Assembly: GCF_004684905.1 (NCBI RefSeq)
Contig: NZ_SRJC01000001.1
Span: forward strand, 186,001 to 250,000
DNA: 64,000 nt
Source of the DNA: Halobacillus salinus
GTDB taxonomy: Bacteria; Bacillota; Bacilli; Bacillales; Halobacillaceae
Direction of reading: 5' to 3'
Shown: positions 31,168-39,834 of the stretch, piece after piece
How the letters are laid out: each line of letters begins with the position of its first letter
Position numbering within the stretch: the first letter of the stretch is position 1
The notes under the pieces: model-generated
Database searches by the model: none
Seen by the model: only the letters and a program-made list of their open reading frames with translations
Told to the model about the DNA's origin: nothing
Position numbers and translations under genes: made by a program

Positions 31168-31599
31168 GTGAAGATGGTCTGTTCTGACATAACCAGTCTG
31201 ACGAATTGGAAGAGGGTTTTTGAGTATGCAATTGATCACTCCACAAGTTTCAGCATCGTATTTCCTGAAGGCGAACCGGATGATGAGAACCCGTTGTTGA
31301 CCGGGAAGAGTGATTTTTTACGTTTGGAGGAGGTGACGGTAAACACTTGGGATGGAATGGCGGATTCGATCATAGTATCGGGAAGGTTGTGTAACGAGGC
31401 GTTGAACACATTTCGCAAGTATATGACTCCATCGTTTTCAAATGAAGGTGCGTTATTGTGGCATTTCGATCTGTTCAACGAGATGAATCCGGTTATGAGT
31501 ATTTCTGACTTCCACGTATGTATCTTGCATCTCGATCAACAGGCTTTGGATGTGATGAAGCAAGAAAATTTATCTCTAGAGACATTCGATTTTATGTAG
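31168..31599 (+). CDS. Hypothetical protein (143 aa)
   Basis: The GTG start at 31168 has AAGGGGG. Mixed alpha/beta, acidic, without signal peptide: ITSLTNWKRVFEYAIDHST, FSIVFPEGEPDDENP, MADSIIVSGRLCNEALNTF, MSISDFHVCILHLDQQ. I do not recognise it. It may be a short immunity-type or accessory protein given the SMI1/KNR4 gene next to it. Confidence 0.6.
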   Translation: MKMVCSDITSLTNWKRVFEYAIDHSTSFSIVFPEGEPDDENPLLTGKSDFLRLEEVTVNTWDGMADSIIVSGRLCNEALNTFRKYMTPSFSNEGALLWHFDLFNEMNPVMSISDFHVCILHLDQQALDVMKQENLSLETFDFM

Positions 31600-31644
31600 A
31601 TGAACCCCTTGACCAAGATGGTGAGGGGGGCTGCCGCTTCCATT

Positions 31645-32412
31645 CTATAATGTGTATCTCTCTTTCAATTCCTTCATATGCCTCCTGATATCTCCGTTAC
31701 TATCACGAGATAGATTGTTTATTATCTTTTTGAGAAGCTTTACCGTCTCCTCTTGAGATTCATGAAGGTAATGTTCTATTTCATTCCCGATTACACCATC
31801 GATGGCTTCTCTGACTAGTGGACTCGAATGCTCTGTAAGGTTTAATAACTCACCCAAATACCACTGTGAATCATCCGTGTAAGCAAAATCGAGGATCACT
31901 TCCTCAATCAAGTATTCGTCTTGACCTGAAAAGATGGCTTCTGCTTCTTCCTTTGTCCAATTCCCACCATCCATCTCCGTCCCGGGATCTTGATAAGTTA
32001 GATTGGCTAAGAATGCTTCAAAGCTAGGAGCTACCTTGATTACCTCTTCTGTATCTGCTTCGATGTAGATTACACTTGGTGCACCTGCTGAATAATCCAG
32101 AGCAAACCAGGCATTGCCGTCCCCACTGAAGATGAGAATATCTTGAGGAAGATTCCACTCCTTAATTAAATAGGGACTGTCTTCTAAGCCAGGTTGACCG
32201 ATACCGTATAGGTGATCGATAGGGAAGAGGATGTCTCCTTCCCCAATGACAGAATTGTACTGGAGCATCCCACCATTCTGCTTTTGCACTATTTTTCTAT
32301 AGCTTGGTGGCAATTCAAGGTTGTGTTTGCTTTCAAAAGCGTCGAAATCCTGCCTGGTGATACCTTTTAACTGGTATGGGTCATCTTTGTAATCGGTTTG
32401 CCATACGTCCAT
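31645..32412 (-). CDS. SMI1/KNR4 family protein
   Basis: 255 residues. The N-terminal half has the SUKH pattern: ITRQDFDAFESKHNLELPPSYRKIV, QNGG, DILFPIDHLYGIG, ILIFSGDGNAWFALDY and VIKVAPSFEAFLANL. The C-terminal half is helical (EAEAIFSGQDEYLIEEVI, SSPLVREAIDG). In bacteria this fold is common in immunity proteins against polymorphic or contact-dependent toxins; no toxin is visible nearby. ATG at 32412 has AAGGAGG 11 nt upstream. Confidence 0.8.
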   Translation of the reverse strand: MDVWQTDYKDDPYQLKGITRQDFDAFESKHNLELPPSYRKIVQKQNGGMLQYNSVIGEGDILFPIDHLYGIGQPGLEDSPYLIKEWNLPQDILIFSGDGNAWFALDYSAGAPSVIYIEADTEEVIKVAPSFEAFLANLTYQDPGTEMDGGNWTKEEAEAIFSGQDEYLIEEVILDFAYTDDSQWYLGELLNLTEHSSPLVREAIDGVIGNEIEHYLHESQEETVKLLKKIINNLSRDSNGDIRRHMKELKERYTL

Positions 32413-32455
32413 GCTCGTGCATGCCTCCTTGGGGTTGTAAACATAGGTTATAAGG

Positions 32456-33298
32456 TCAAAGCGGTAAGTGCGGTTCCCTATACGGGTTAAGAACATTCAG
32501 CCAATTTTCCGTTTCCGCCTTCATCCAACTTCCGAAGCCATTCAAGAAATCTAAGATGTCTTCTGCATTTGATAGAGGGTTGATGGCGTACCAAAGTGCT
32601 GTTCTCATGTCTTGTTCTTTTTCCGGATAATGCTTCGTAAACAGCTCATAGGCTGGGTACAAGTCCCTTGTGTACGACTGCTCTTGCACGATGACTAGCG
32701 CAAGTCCCGCCCTGACGATGATTCTCATGATCCAGGAACAGCAGTCTTCGATGTCTTCTGTGTCCTCATTCCCCGTCAGTTCCTGCTTGGCTCTTTCAAT
32801 CAGGGGTGCGAGGTGAATCAGATGTTCATTCGCTAAGGAGCTGTCGGGCTTATAGTCCGGGAGTTTATGTATCAAGCTTTCCCCATAAATACAGATGCCG
32901 TAAGTTTTCAGAATGAACGGGATCATCGAGCAATGAGTTGTTTGTTCGAACTCACTTAGAGGGGAGAATCCTAGTTCTACACCGTTTATGAAGCGGAATC
33001 TTTCATTGATCAGCTGTTCGGTTTCTTCCGTCCAATCTAGGTTGAGGTTTTGGGGCTCGGAATAGGTGATGATGACGACGTCGAGATCCGATACCCCGTC
33101 GATGTCCATCCCTCTTGGAACAGAGCCTCTGAGATAAATGCTGTGGATCTCTTCGGACAGAGCGGAAAGGCAGCTTTCAGTTACGAGTCGGATGACTTCT
33201 TGGAACCTGTCATTGATTTTGGATGAATCGGATTGGTTGATGATATAGCCTTGATCGTCTACAGGACACAGGGATCCTATAGGTTTGATATCGGTCAT
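32456..33298 (-). CDS. Nucleotidyltransferase-domain protein
   Basis: 280 residues. The N-terminal domain has the pol-beta-type motif YLRGSVPRGMDIDGVSDLDVVI, which holds GS-x-x-RG and the metal-binding DxD. The rest is helical (LIERAKQELTGNED, WIMRIIVRAGLALVIVQEQ, YELFTKHYPEKEQDM), like kanamycin/aminoglycoside nucleotidyltransferase relatives. It would transfer an NMP to an acceptor, perhaps an antibiotic or tRNA/toxin partner; undefined. ATG at 33298 follows AGAGGAAT. The SMI1 gene starts 43 nt later. Confidence 0.8.
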   Translation of the reverse strand: MTDIKPIGSLCPVDDQGYIINQSDSSKINDRFQEVIRLVTESCLSALSEEIHSIYLRGSVPRGMDIDGVSDLDVVIITYSEPQNLNLDWTEETEQLINERFRFINGVELGFSPLSEFEQTTHCSMIPFILKTYGICIYGESLIHKLPDYKPDSSLANEHLIHLAPLIERAKQELTGNEDTEDIEDCCSWIMRIIVRAGLALVIVQEQSYTRDLYPAYELFTKHYPEKEQDMRTALWYAINPLSNAEDILDFLNGFGSWMKAETENWLNVLNPYREPHLPL

Positions 33299-33336
33299 TT
33301 AATTCCTCTTTTCTATTTTTAATAAGAACTGCAAGG

Positions 33337-33507
33337 TCAATCGTCATTCTCTAATTTTCTTTCCCACGTGATCTCATACACCCATTTGAAAAAGGTCATG
33401 AGAATAGAGAGGCTGATGATTTCTAATGGATGGAAGGATGTGAATACTAACTGCCATAGGGAAAGGCCAACAACCATGAATAAGAAGAACCTTATATAAT
33501 CGAACAT
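33337..33507 (-). CDS. Small membrane protein (56 aa)
   Basis: FDYIRFFLFMVVGLSLWQLVF and PLEIISLSILMTFFKWVYEI are the two helices; charged tail WERKLENDD. ATG at 33507 with AGAGGAGAGG upstream; an ATG three codons earlier is too close to that site. Confidence 0.65.
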   Translation of the reverse strand: MFDYIRFFLFMVVGLSLWQLVFTSFHPLEIISLSILMTFFKWVYEITWERKLENDD

Positions 33508-33600
33508 CTTACACATCCTCTCCTCTGGAATTGGCTGAAGGTCACGTGGACTGCTGCTATGTGCTATGCTTGTCTCATATACACCAGGAGGTGGCTCGTA

Positions 33601-34023
33601 ATGAAGCCCAGAGTTTCTGTAATAACAATCGGAGTAGACAATCTCGAACAATCGGTGAAATTTTACCGTGATGGACTAGGCTTCCCGACAGATGGCATAG
33701 TCGGTGAAGAATTTGAAAATGGTGCTGTTGCATTCTTCGACCTGCAGCCTGGTTTGAAACTTGCTGTTTGGCCGCGTAAAAGTATCGCACATGAGACCAA
33801 GGTGCTAATGGGCGGTCCCAGTGCTACCGAATTCACTCTCGGTCACAATGTGAACAGTAAAGCGGAGGTAGATGAGGTGATGGCAAAAGCCACAGATGCC
33901 GGCGCACATGTCACCGACCCCGCACATGATACATTCTGGGGTGGATATTCTGGTCATTTCCAAGATCCTGATGGTCACTTGTGGGAAGTGGTCTGGAATC
34001 CGGAATGGGAAGAAATAGAATAG
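33601..34023 (+). CDS. VOC (glyoxalase-fold) protein
   Basis: 140 residues: VSVITIGVDNLEQSVKFYRDGLGF, FFDLQPGLKLAVWP, AEVDEVMAKATDAGAHVTDP, GHFQDPDGHLWEVVWNP. The ending with H and E (GHLWEVV) keeps two usual metal ligands. Members detoxify methylglyoxal or bind antibiotics; undefined here. ATG at 33601 has AGGAGG. Terminator at 34033. Confidence 0.85.
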   Translation: MKPRVSVITIGVDNLEQSVKFYRDGLGFPTDGIVGEEFENGAVAFFDLQPGLKLAVWPRKSIAHETKVLMGGPSATEFTLGHNVNSKAEVDEVMAKATDAGAHVTDPAHDTFWGGYSGHFQDPDGHLWEVVWNPEWEEIE

Positions 34024-34032
34024 CGTTCCATC

Positions 34033-34062
34033 AGGCTGGTGCTTGCCAGCCTTTCTTTTTTT
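34033..34062 (+). terminator. Terminator of the VOC gene
   Basis: AGGCTGG and CCAGCCT around a 6-nt loop, then TTCTTTTTTT. Confidence 0.88.
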
Positions 34063-34076
34063 ACCGTTTGAGAGAA

Positions 34077-34253
34077 CTAAACTAGTTTCGATACCCAGAC
34101 AAGGAGCACTCCGAACAGGATCGCCAAGATGGCAGCTATCAGGAATAGCCCTCCTAGAAACAAGGCCGGGATGAGGTAGCAGGTGGCTACTACCACGATG
34201 AACCAGCCGATTACGAAGGAGAAGCTTGAGAATAGATCGATGATCGTTTTTAT
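34077..34253 (-). CDS. Small membrane protein (58 aa) with an apparent ATA start
   Basis: KTIIDLFSSFSFVIGWFIVVVATCYLIPALFLGG then LFLIAAILAILFGVLLVWVSKL: two or three helices. AAGGAGGG lies 8 nt before ATA at 34253. In frame upstream comes a TAG within about 20 nt and no ATG, GTG or TTG between; the next GTG is inside the first helix. The ribosome binding site overlaps the end of the 34272 gene, so the two are one transcript. Confidence 0.65.
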   Translation of the reverse strand: MKTIIDLFSSFSFVIGWFIVVVATCYLIPALFLGGLFLIAAILAILFGVLLVWVSKLV

Positions 34254-34271
34254 AGCGAAGCCCTCCTTAAC

Positions 34272-34451
34272 CTAGTATTCCTGCCGCTTTTTTCTGTCCA
34301 AAAAGAACGCCCAACTGAAGTTAAAGAGCATGCCCGATCCCAGGACAATCAAGATTACATACCACGGCAAATTCAAATTACTGATGACAAGGAAAGGGAG
34401 GACGGACAATACTACGGCAATAACCCACTGTACCCAATTAATCTTCCGCAC
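34272..34451 (-). CDS. Small membrane protein (59 aa)
   Basis: RKINWVQWVIAVVLSVLPFLVI and LPWYVILIVLGSGMLFNFSWAFFL, with a basic tail DRKKRQEY. The GTG start at 34451 lies inside the last codons of the preceding gene, with GGGGAG 9 nt upstream, so translation is coupled. Confidence 0.68.
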   Translation of the reverse strand: MRKINWVQWVIAVVLSVLPFLVISNLNLPWYVILIVLGSGMLFNFSWAFFLDRKKRQEY

Positions 34452-34878
34452 TTTGATTTGCTCCCCAACTATTGAATAGTTTTTGTACCCCTATATAAAT
34501 ATGATAGAAAACCAGGCCGCAAATGGCCCCGAACGCCATGTATTGAAGTAGTTCCAGTAGAAACTCAGCTAATACGAACTCATTTTGGACAACGGTGTAG
34601 TCTTCGAACATCCTCGAATAAATAACAGGTCCGTAAACCATGGAGAGTAGTAGGATGCCGCCACTTAAACCGTAGGCGATAACGTTCGTCAGATAGCTGT
34701 TTCTCCAGTCGAACAATTTATGTAATATCTTCACAATCATTCCACCCCCGATGAAGACGACAAAAGCGACGGCGAACACGGCGAGCGTATATTCTGCGCT
34801 GCCTCGTGAATAGAAGTACAGGCTTACAAGGAAGGCAGCCAATAGACTTGTTGCGATTTGGATCAGTGATTCTTTCAT
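34438..34878 (-). CDS. Four-helix membrane protein (146 aa)
   Basis: Helices at about 6-24, 29-50, 65-88 and 108-130. ATG at 34878 has AAGGAGG. It overlaps the next gene by 14 nt; together with 34272 and 34077 it forms a small membrane-protein operon. Function unknown. Confidence 0.72.
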   Translation of the reverse strand: MKESLIQIATSLLAAFLVSLYFYSRGSAEYTLAVFAVAFVVFIGGGMIVKILHKLFDWRNSYLTNVIAYGLSGGILLLSMVYGPVIYSRMFEDYTVVQNEFVLAEFLLELLQYMAFGAICGLVFYHIYIGVQKLFNSWGANQSAED

Positions 34879-34944
34879 ATTATGTACCTCCTTACCGAAT
34901 CGATTATTGCAAAATTTTGGATGTGAAGCAATGATTATTAGGAG

Positions 34945-35397
34945 TCAACTTTGTAATTCCTGAAGAACCTTTTTACCGTCTGATTCTCCGTGTGTTGCTG
35001 TCAGTGGAATCAAATTAATGATGACTTGAAGGTAAGATAAAAATATAAAGCTATCCATATAATTTCTGAATGTGAAGAACTCGTACCCTGTAAGTATATC
35101 TAATAGAATCGCAATAAGTAGATTCGAAATGATGCCACCTAGTAGGTACAGACAAGTTTGTGCTTTTGTCATCTTCTTTCCATTGGAGTGATTGAGCTTC
35201 ACCCAACCGAATGCAAAATAAGCGGATCTGATCCGAAACACGCCCTTTTGAAAAATGACATTCCCCATCCCTATCGATACTTCCTGTATGTCTTGGGAAT
35301 ACAGCTTGGCGAACGATGCATGTCCAAATTCATGAATGATAGAAACAATCGGAAATAGAAGCAGCATATAAATGAAAAAGTTGAACGCAAACTCCAA
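34945..35397 (-). CDS. M50-like membrane metalloprotease (site-2 protease type)
   Basis: 150 residues. The first helix carries the zinc motif HEFGH (residues about 22-26) in IVSIIHEFGHASFAKLY. Helices LYLLGGIISNLLIAILLDIL and FIFLSYLQVIINLIPL follow, then THGESDGKK, where the Asp may be the third ligand (equivalent of NPDG). Compact for M50. Likely cuts a membrane-embedded substrate; target unknown. TTG at 35397 has GGGGGG upstream. Confidence 0.78.
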   Translation of the reverse strand: MEFAFNFFIYMLLLFPIVSIIHEFGHASFAKLYSQDIQEVSIGMGNVIFQKGVFRIRSAYFAFGWVKLNHSNGKKMTKAQTCLYLLGGIISNLLIAILLDILTGYEFFTFRNYMDSFIFLSYLQVIINLIPLTATHGESDGKKVLQELQS

Positions 35398-35436
35398 TAT
35401 TCCACCCCCCTTAGAAACTAGTAATCTTCCCTCTAT

Positions 35437-35742
35437 TTATGCGAGTCCAATGATATGGAGAAATAGTAGCGAAAAGTAGGGGAATAGCCAAGTCATGAAA
35501 AATGATAGGTAGAGGTACTGTAAGGCTTCCTTTCTATCTTCTGCTTTTTTCAAGAGCAGATAACCGGACAGTACTGCCGCGATCAGCCATCCTGGAATGC
35601 AAACAAGATATTCAGGCGCTACGATTCCCGAACCTTCCGGATACTCTGCGATGAAACCCGCCGCAAACCAAGTGGACATATACCCGATGCATAATCCGCT
35701 GATGACGATATTCGCCCAATACATGATTTTGATCCCCTGCAC
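35437..35742 (-). CDS. Three-helix membrane protein (101 aa)
   Basis: IKIMYWANIVISGLCIGYMSTWFAAGFIAEYPEG, LVCIPGWLIAAVLSGYLLL and LYLSFFMTWLFPYFSLLFL. It resembles the plus-strand protein at 21111 in length and plan. The GTG start at 35742 has AAGGAGGGG. Function unknown. Confidence 0.68.
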   Translation of the reverse strand: MQGIKIMYWANIVISGLCIGYMSTWFAAGFIAEYPEGSGIVAPEYLVCIPGWLIAAVLSGYLLLKKAEDRKEALQYLYLSFFMTWLFPYFSLLFLHIIGLA

Positions 35743-35763
35743 ATCGGTCCCCTCCTTTGTAGC

Positions 35764-36309
35764 TTAAGTCTCTGTTTCTTCTATTATTTTGAAGATCCGT
35801 GAATATACGTCTGCTATGTGTTCATTTGTTTTTTCTTCATTACTTAAACCGAAACCCCAGTTCTTTGATGAACCATCCTCTTGGTTCCTCTTTATCCCGA
35901 CAGCATAGCTGTTACCAGGTTCCCATCTCCAGGAGTCGTCATAAACCGCATCCTCGGCAGTGAAAGGGATGTGGCTTTTCGCCCCTATAAAGAAGAATGG
36001 AATAGGGGAATCGGAGTAGAGATCGGCGTACTGGCTTTCACTTGCTTCGGTCAGATTTTCTTCCGTGATAAAGACGGCATCGTAAGAATTAGAATCTATA
36101 TTAGGTAATTCTTCAAAGGGAACTTCCCTGAACTCGACTTGTTCTTCAGCTACGTCTGGAGCTTCACCCACGACCGCGATCTTTAAAGAATGACCTTCAT
36201 ACGTTTCGAAGTCTGGTTTATCGGGGGCATGGGCACAAGCCGATATGATGATGGTCATCGATAGAAGTAAGAAGTATAAAACTAATCTGTTTCCGTTGAT
36301 TATAGGCAT
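35764..36309 (-). CDS. Lipoprotein (181 aa)
   Basis: The lipobox ISAC at about residue 24 (LLSMTIIISACAHAP) anchors it outside. The mature part (LKIAVVGEAPDVAEEQVEFREV, YDAVFITEENLTEAS, IPFFFIGAKS) reads like an alpha/beta fold; KNWGFGLSNEEKTNEHIADVYSRIFKII closes it. I do not recognise the family. ATG at 36309 has AGGAGG. Confidence 0.7.
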   Translation of the reverse strand: MPIINGNRLVLYFLLLSMTIIISACAHAPDKPDFETYEGHSLKIAVVGEAPDVAEEQVEFREVPFEELPNIDSNSYDAVFITEENLTEASESQYADLYSDSPIPFFFIGAKSHIPFTAEDAVYDDSWRWEPGNSYAVGIKRNQEDGSSKNWGFGLSNEEKTNEHIADVYSRIFKIIEETET

Positions 36310-36440
36310 GTATAACCTCCTGGTCACTCAGAACATATTACATGGAATTAAATTCCTAATTAGTATGATAACATGCCGTTTCCTTCTCTGATATAGAACA
36401 AGTTCTTATTCGAAAGGGGGACTCCTGATGATGCTTCATC

Positions 36441-36467
36441 TGGAAGCGGGACAAGGTCCCTGTCCCC
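36441..36467. repeat. GGGACA repeat, copy A
   Basis: TGGAAGCGGGACAAGGTCCC then TGTCCCC. A copy with two differences lies at 37212-37238. It contains the short palindrome GGGAC-GTCCC and touches the stop codon of the next gene. Confidence 0.6.
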
Positions 36468-36904
36468 TAGAGCATAAGCCCTTTCTTCTTGGCTTCTTCA
36501 TCTTTTCCTGCTCCGATTGCTATCCCCATGGCAAGGCCGAGCGATGTACCGATAGCTGCGTTATCGAACACTGTCATTCCTAAAGCTGTACCGATGCTGA
36601 TCCCGATTGCCATATACAACGCTAAATTATGGCCCTCTAGGACGAGGTGATGTGTTTTTTGTAGATGGGAGGCGAGTTCGTTTTTCATTTTTTTGAGTTC
36701 TGCGAAATTATCATATGTGATTTCCTCTTTGGCGAGTAGACGATCCAAGTGCTCTTCGAGGTCATTCAGGTGGTTCGTGCACGTCTCACATTCAGGAGAA
36801 AATTCCTCAAGACGCTTCTTGATCCGCTCGAGTTTATCCAGCTCCAGCTTCTTCGCTTCTTTCGAGTCCACTTTCTTGCGTAATGCATCGATTCGATTAG
36901 CCAT
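36467..36904 (-). CDS. Coiled-coil protein with glycine-rich membrane region
   Basis: 145 residues. Residues 1-95 are a charged coiled coil (RIDALRKKVDSKEAKKLELD, LNDLEEHLDRLLAKEE) with CETC in the middle. Then come two glycine-rich hydrophobic stretches (LYMAIGISIGTALGM; AAIGTSLGLAMGIAIGAG) resembling glycine zippers. ATG at 36904 has GGGAG 8 nt upstream. Function unknown. Confidence 0.7.
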   Translation of the reverse strand: MANRIDALRKKVDSKEAKKLELDKLERIKKRLEEFSPECETCTNHLNDLEEHLDRLLAKEEITYDNFAELKKMKNELASHLQKTHHLVLEGHNLALYMAIGISIGTALGMTVFDNAAIGTSLGLAMGIAIGAGKDEEAKKKGLML

Positions 36905-37211
36905 TTCGGCCACTCCCTTCATTTCTATATATACTGATTTGAGAGGCGGAAAGTTTCAAAGTATAGGACTCTTTCCTACTCAGCACGTTAGTAATTGTAG
37001 AAAAAGAGTAGCATGTTATGCCTTCTCGAAAACATATGTTTATTTAGGGTGGATTGTCATCCAGTGGACGGCATAGACTACTGCTTCCGTTGTCGTTATC
37101 ATCGACTCCATTACCGGCAGCCAAGTTAATTCACCTCTCATGAGGAACTGAATTAAGGGTTCGAATCGGATGGAGATGCAACTAGTTCCGAATCCCCCTT
37201 TATCCGGTTTT

Positions 37212-37238
37212 TGGAAGTGGGACAAAGTCCCTGTCCCC
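37212..37238. repeat. GGGACA repeat, copy B
   Basis: TGGAAGTGGGACAAAGTCCC then TGTCCCC; 25 of 27 positions equal to the copy at 36441. The remaining 36905-37329 shows no credible gene. Confidence 0.6.
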
Positions 37239-37329
37239 AAAATAAATTCACAGAATCTTTCTAAAACCTGTTGACTTTTAGTGGGGTGAAGCATAGAATT
37301 TGGTTAATTCCTATAAAACTTATCGGAAT

Positions 37330-37496
37330 TCTTATCTAGAGAGGTGGAGGGACTGGCCCTTTGAAGCCTCGGCAACGGATCTGGTGTATATGCATCAGAA
37401 ACTGTGCCAACTCCAGCAAGTGATTCACTTGGAAAGATAAGAAGAGGGACTTAAAGCGTACACCTCTCTTCTTTGTTCAAGAAGAGGGGTTTTTTT
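37330..37496 (+). promoter_or_regulatory. SAM-I (S-box) riboswitch with terminator
   Basis: The conserved S-box parts are in order: CTTATCTAGAGAGGTGGAGG, GACTGGCCC, TTGAAGCCTCGGCAAC, GTGCCAACTCCAGCAAG, GAAAGATAAG. Then the terminator CCTCTCTTC...GAAGAGGGG plus T7 (about 37463-37496). With SAM bound, transcription stops; when SAM is low the sulfite-reduction operon is read. The operon start follows 26 nt later. Confidence 0.97.
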
Positions 37497-37522
37497 GAAT
37501 ATATTTTTAAAAGGAGGAGCAT

Positions 37523-38257
37523 ATGGATCACGGGAAACTTACTTATAACCATTTCTCTGAGGATCTCATTCCGCATTTCCAACCAGCTGAGGATGACCCG
37601 ACAAAAGGTGCCCAAGAGGTACTTAAGTGGGCGTATGATACGTACGATACTTCGCTTGTCTATGCTTGCAGTTTCGGTGCGGAAGGGATTGTGTTGATCG
37701 ACCTTATTTCGAAGGTGAAAGAGGATGCGGAAGTTGTATTTCTGGACACGGACGTGCATTTCCAAGAAACGTATGAATTGATCGAGAAAGTGAAGCGCCG
37801 GTATCCGAAGCTGAAGATCAATATGAAGAAGCCGGACCTGACGCTAGATGAACAGGCAGAGAAGCACGGGCAGGCCCTTTGGAAGAAGAATCCCGACCAG
37901 TGCTGCTATATCCGGAAGATCAAACCGCTTGAAGATGCTCTCAGTGGTGTGACGGCGTGGCTATCTGGACTGAGACGCGAACAGTCGGTGAGCCGTAGCA
38001 AAACGAACTTCGTGAACAAGGACGGAAGGTTCGAAGCGATCAAAGTATGTCCCCTGATCCACTGGACGTGGGACGACGTATGGGAATATATCCGAGTAAA
38101 CGACTTGGACTACAACGTCTTGCATGACCAAGGCTATCCGAGTATCGGATGCATGCCGTGCACGTTCAAAGCAGATGGAGACGGACGTTCCGGCAGATGG
38201 CAAGGCTTCAACAAGACGGAGTGCGGCCTTCATTCAACGGGCGATTCTAATGCATGA
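37523..38257 (+). CDS. cysH: Adenylyl-sulfate (APS/PAPS) reductase
   Basis: 244 residues. [14 protein letters not shown] is the PP-loop; CC in [10 protein letters not shown] (about 127-128) and CMPC (about 210-213) are the four [4Fe-4S] ligands that mark thioredoxin-dependent APS reductases; TECGLHS near the end holds the catalytic Cys. The Cys ligands predict APS as substrate, giving sulfite and AMP. First gene after the S-box. ATG at 37523 has AGGAGG. Confidence 0.95.
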   Translation: MDHGKLTYNHFSEDLIPHFQPAEDDPTKGAQEVLKWAYDTYDTSLVYACSFGAEGIVLIDLISKVKEDAEVVFLDTDVHFQETYELIEKVKRRYPKLKINMKKPDLTLDEQAEKHGQALWKKNPDQCCYIRKIKPLEDALSGVTAWLSGLRREQSVSRSKTNFVNKDGRFEAIKVCPLIHWTWDDVWEYIRVNDLDYNVLHDQGYPSIGCMPCTFKADGDGRSGRWQGFNKTECGLHSTGDSNA

Positions 38258-38293
38258 GTGATTTTTCCTAAATCAGAAAGGGTGAAGCGATAC

Positions 38294-39070
38294 ATGACCA
38301 AAGTGTATATCGTCGGTGCGGGTCCAGGGGATCTGGATCTGATTACGGTGAAAGGTTTGAAAGCGATCCAGCAGTCGGACGTAATTCTGTATGACCGGCT
38401 CATCAATCAAGAGTTATTAGACGAAGCGAAGGAAGAAGCGGAACTGATCTATTGCGGCAAGCGTCCGGACCATCACGCCCTGACCCAGCCGACGATTAAC
38501 GGCCTTCTCTGCAAGTACGCCTTGCAAGGGAAGACGGTCACCCGTCTGAAAGGGGGAGATCCTTTCATTTTCGGAAGAGGCGGAGAGGAAGCGGAAGCAT
38601 TGGCGAAGCGCAATATCCAATATGAGATCGTTCCCGGCATCTCCTCCGGGGTTGCGGCTCCCGCTTATGCGGGGATTCCGGTCACCCACCGTGATTTCAG
38701 CTCCTCCGTCGCCTTCATTTCCGGTGTCAGCAAACTGGGCGAAGATCAAGCGGACTACTGGAAGAGCGTCGTCCGTAGCATGGACACACTATGCATCTAT
38801 ATGGGGGTCAAGAAGCTGCCGGATATCTGTGCACAGCTGATCGGGAACGGCTGCGCTCCGGATAAACCGATCGCCCTCGTCCAGTGGGGAACGACAGAGC
38901 AGCAGCAGACGGTGGCAGGGACGCTTGAGAATATCGTAGAGAAGGCGAAGGATATTGAGAATCCTGCCATGATCGTCGTAGGAGAAGTTGTGAAACTCAG
39001 AGACCAATTGCAGTGGTTCGAACAGATCGCGCTCGAAGAAGATCCACGAGTCAAGCAAGTGGTCGGGTAA
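38294..39070 (+). CDS. cobA: Uroporphyrinogen-III C-methyltransferase
   Basis: 258 residues. VYIVGAGPGDLDLITVKGL is the SAM-binding N-terminus; RLKGGDPFIFGRGGEEAEAL, VPGISSGVAAPAYAGIPVTHR and LVQWGT are the hallmark blocks of SUMT. It methylates uroporphyrinogen III at C2 and C7 to give precorrin-2, the first step to siroheme. ATG at 38294 follows AAAGGGTG. Also called sumT. Confidence 0.95.
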   Translation: MTKVYIVGAGPGDLDLITVKGLKAIQQSDVILYDRLINQELLDEAKEEAELIYCGKRPDHHALTQPTINGLLCKYALQGKTVTRLKGGDPFIFGRGGEEAEALAKRNIQYEIVPGISSGVAAPAYAGIPVTHRDFSSSVAFISGVSKLGEDQADYWKSVVRSMDTLCIYMGVKKLPDICAQLIGNGCAPDKPIALVQWGTTEQQQTVAGTLENIVEKAKDIENPAMIVVGEVVKLRDQLQWFEQIALEEDPRVKQVVG

Positions 39071-39081
39071 GGAGGGAAAGC

Positions 39082-39834
39082 ATGGAAGCAGTACTATACG
39101 TCAGTCATGGCAGCAGGGTGAAGGAAGCGCGTGACCAAGCTGAACATTTCCTCCATCAAGTCCATGACAAGGTGGACGTTCCGTTGTGGAGAATCTGTTT
39201 TCTGGAACTCGCTTCTCCGACGATCGGTGAAGGAATCGAATCGCTGGTCGAAGCGGGAGCGACGAAGGTCGTCATCATCCCCGTGCTTTTGCTGAAGGCC
39301 GGTCATTACTACAAAGACGTCCCAGATGAATTGGAAAAAGCGATGCGCCGTTTTCCGAATGTGGCCTTCAAATACGGAGAACCGCTCGGTGTGCAGGAAC
39401 GAATCATTGACGTCCTAGTGGAGCGGATCGAATCGGCAAGTACGCATTCAGGGCAGGAAAAAAGTGTCCTCCTCGTCGGACGTGGCAGCCGCAACCCGGA
39501 AACGAAAGAAGCGATCGAGTCGATGGCTCGTCGTATCGAACAGAAAAAAGCGGGTGTGGTGGCCGATGTCTGTTACTTGGCGGCATGCGAACCTACTTTT
39601 GAAGAAGGACTCGAGACCGCTTTAGGGCGAGATAAACCGGAAACGATCGTTGTCCCTTACTTGTGGTTCACGGGGATACTGCTGCAATCGATGCAGAAGA
39701 AAGTCGAGGAGTTGCAAGAAGATCATCCGACCCTGACGCTTGCCCCTCACTTGTATGACCATCCGACCATGGTCCACGCGCTCGCCGACCGGGTCGATGA
39801 AGCACTCGATACAGCTGAGGAGCTCAAGGTATGA
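39082..39834 (+). CDS. sirB: Sirohydrochlorin ferrochelatase
   Basis: 250 residues, two tandem CbiX halves: EAVLYVSHGSRVKEA with the catalytic His, VVIIPVLLLKAGHYYKDVP, then KSVLLVGRGSRNPETKEA and VVPYLWFTGIL. Inserts Fe2+ into sirohydrochlorin to make siroheme. In the second half the His of HGS is replaced by Arg (GRGS). ATG at 39082 has GGAGGG; its stop overlaps the next start (ATGA). Confidence 0.9.
   Translation: MEAVLYVSHGSRVKEARDQAEHFLHQVHDKVDVPLWRICFLELASPTIGEGIESLVEAGATKVVIIPVLLLKAGHYYKDVPDELEKAMRRFPNVAFKYGEPLGVQERIIDVLVERIESASTHSGQEKSVLLVGRGSRNPETKEAIESMARRIEQKKAGVVADVCYLAACEPTFEEGLETALGRDKPETIVVPYLWFTGILLQSMQKKVEELQEDHPTLTLAPHLYDHPTMVHALADRVDEALDTAEELKV

Noticed and set aside
37040-37294. 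84-codon minus-strand frame upstream of the S-box
   Set aside because: It runs through the GGGACA repeat and has no ribosome binding site or family features.
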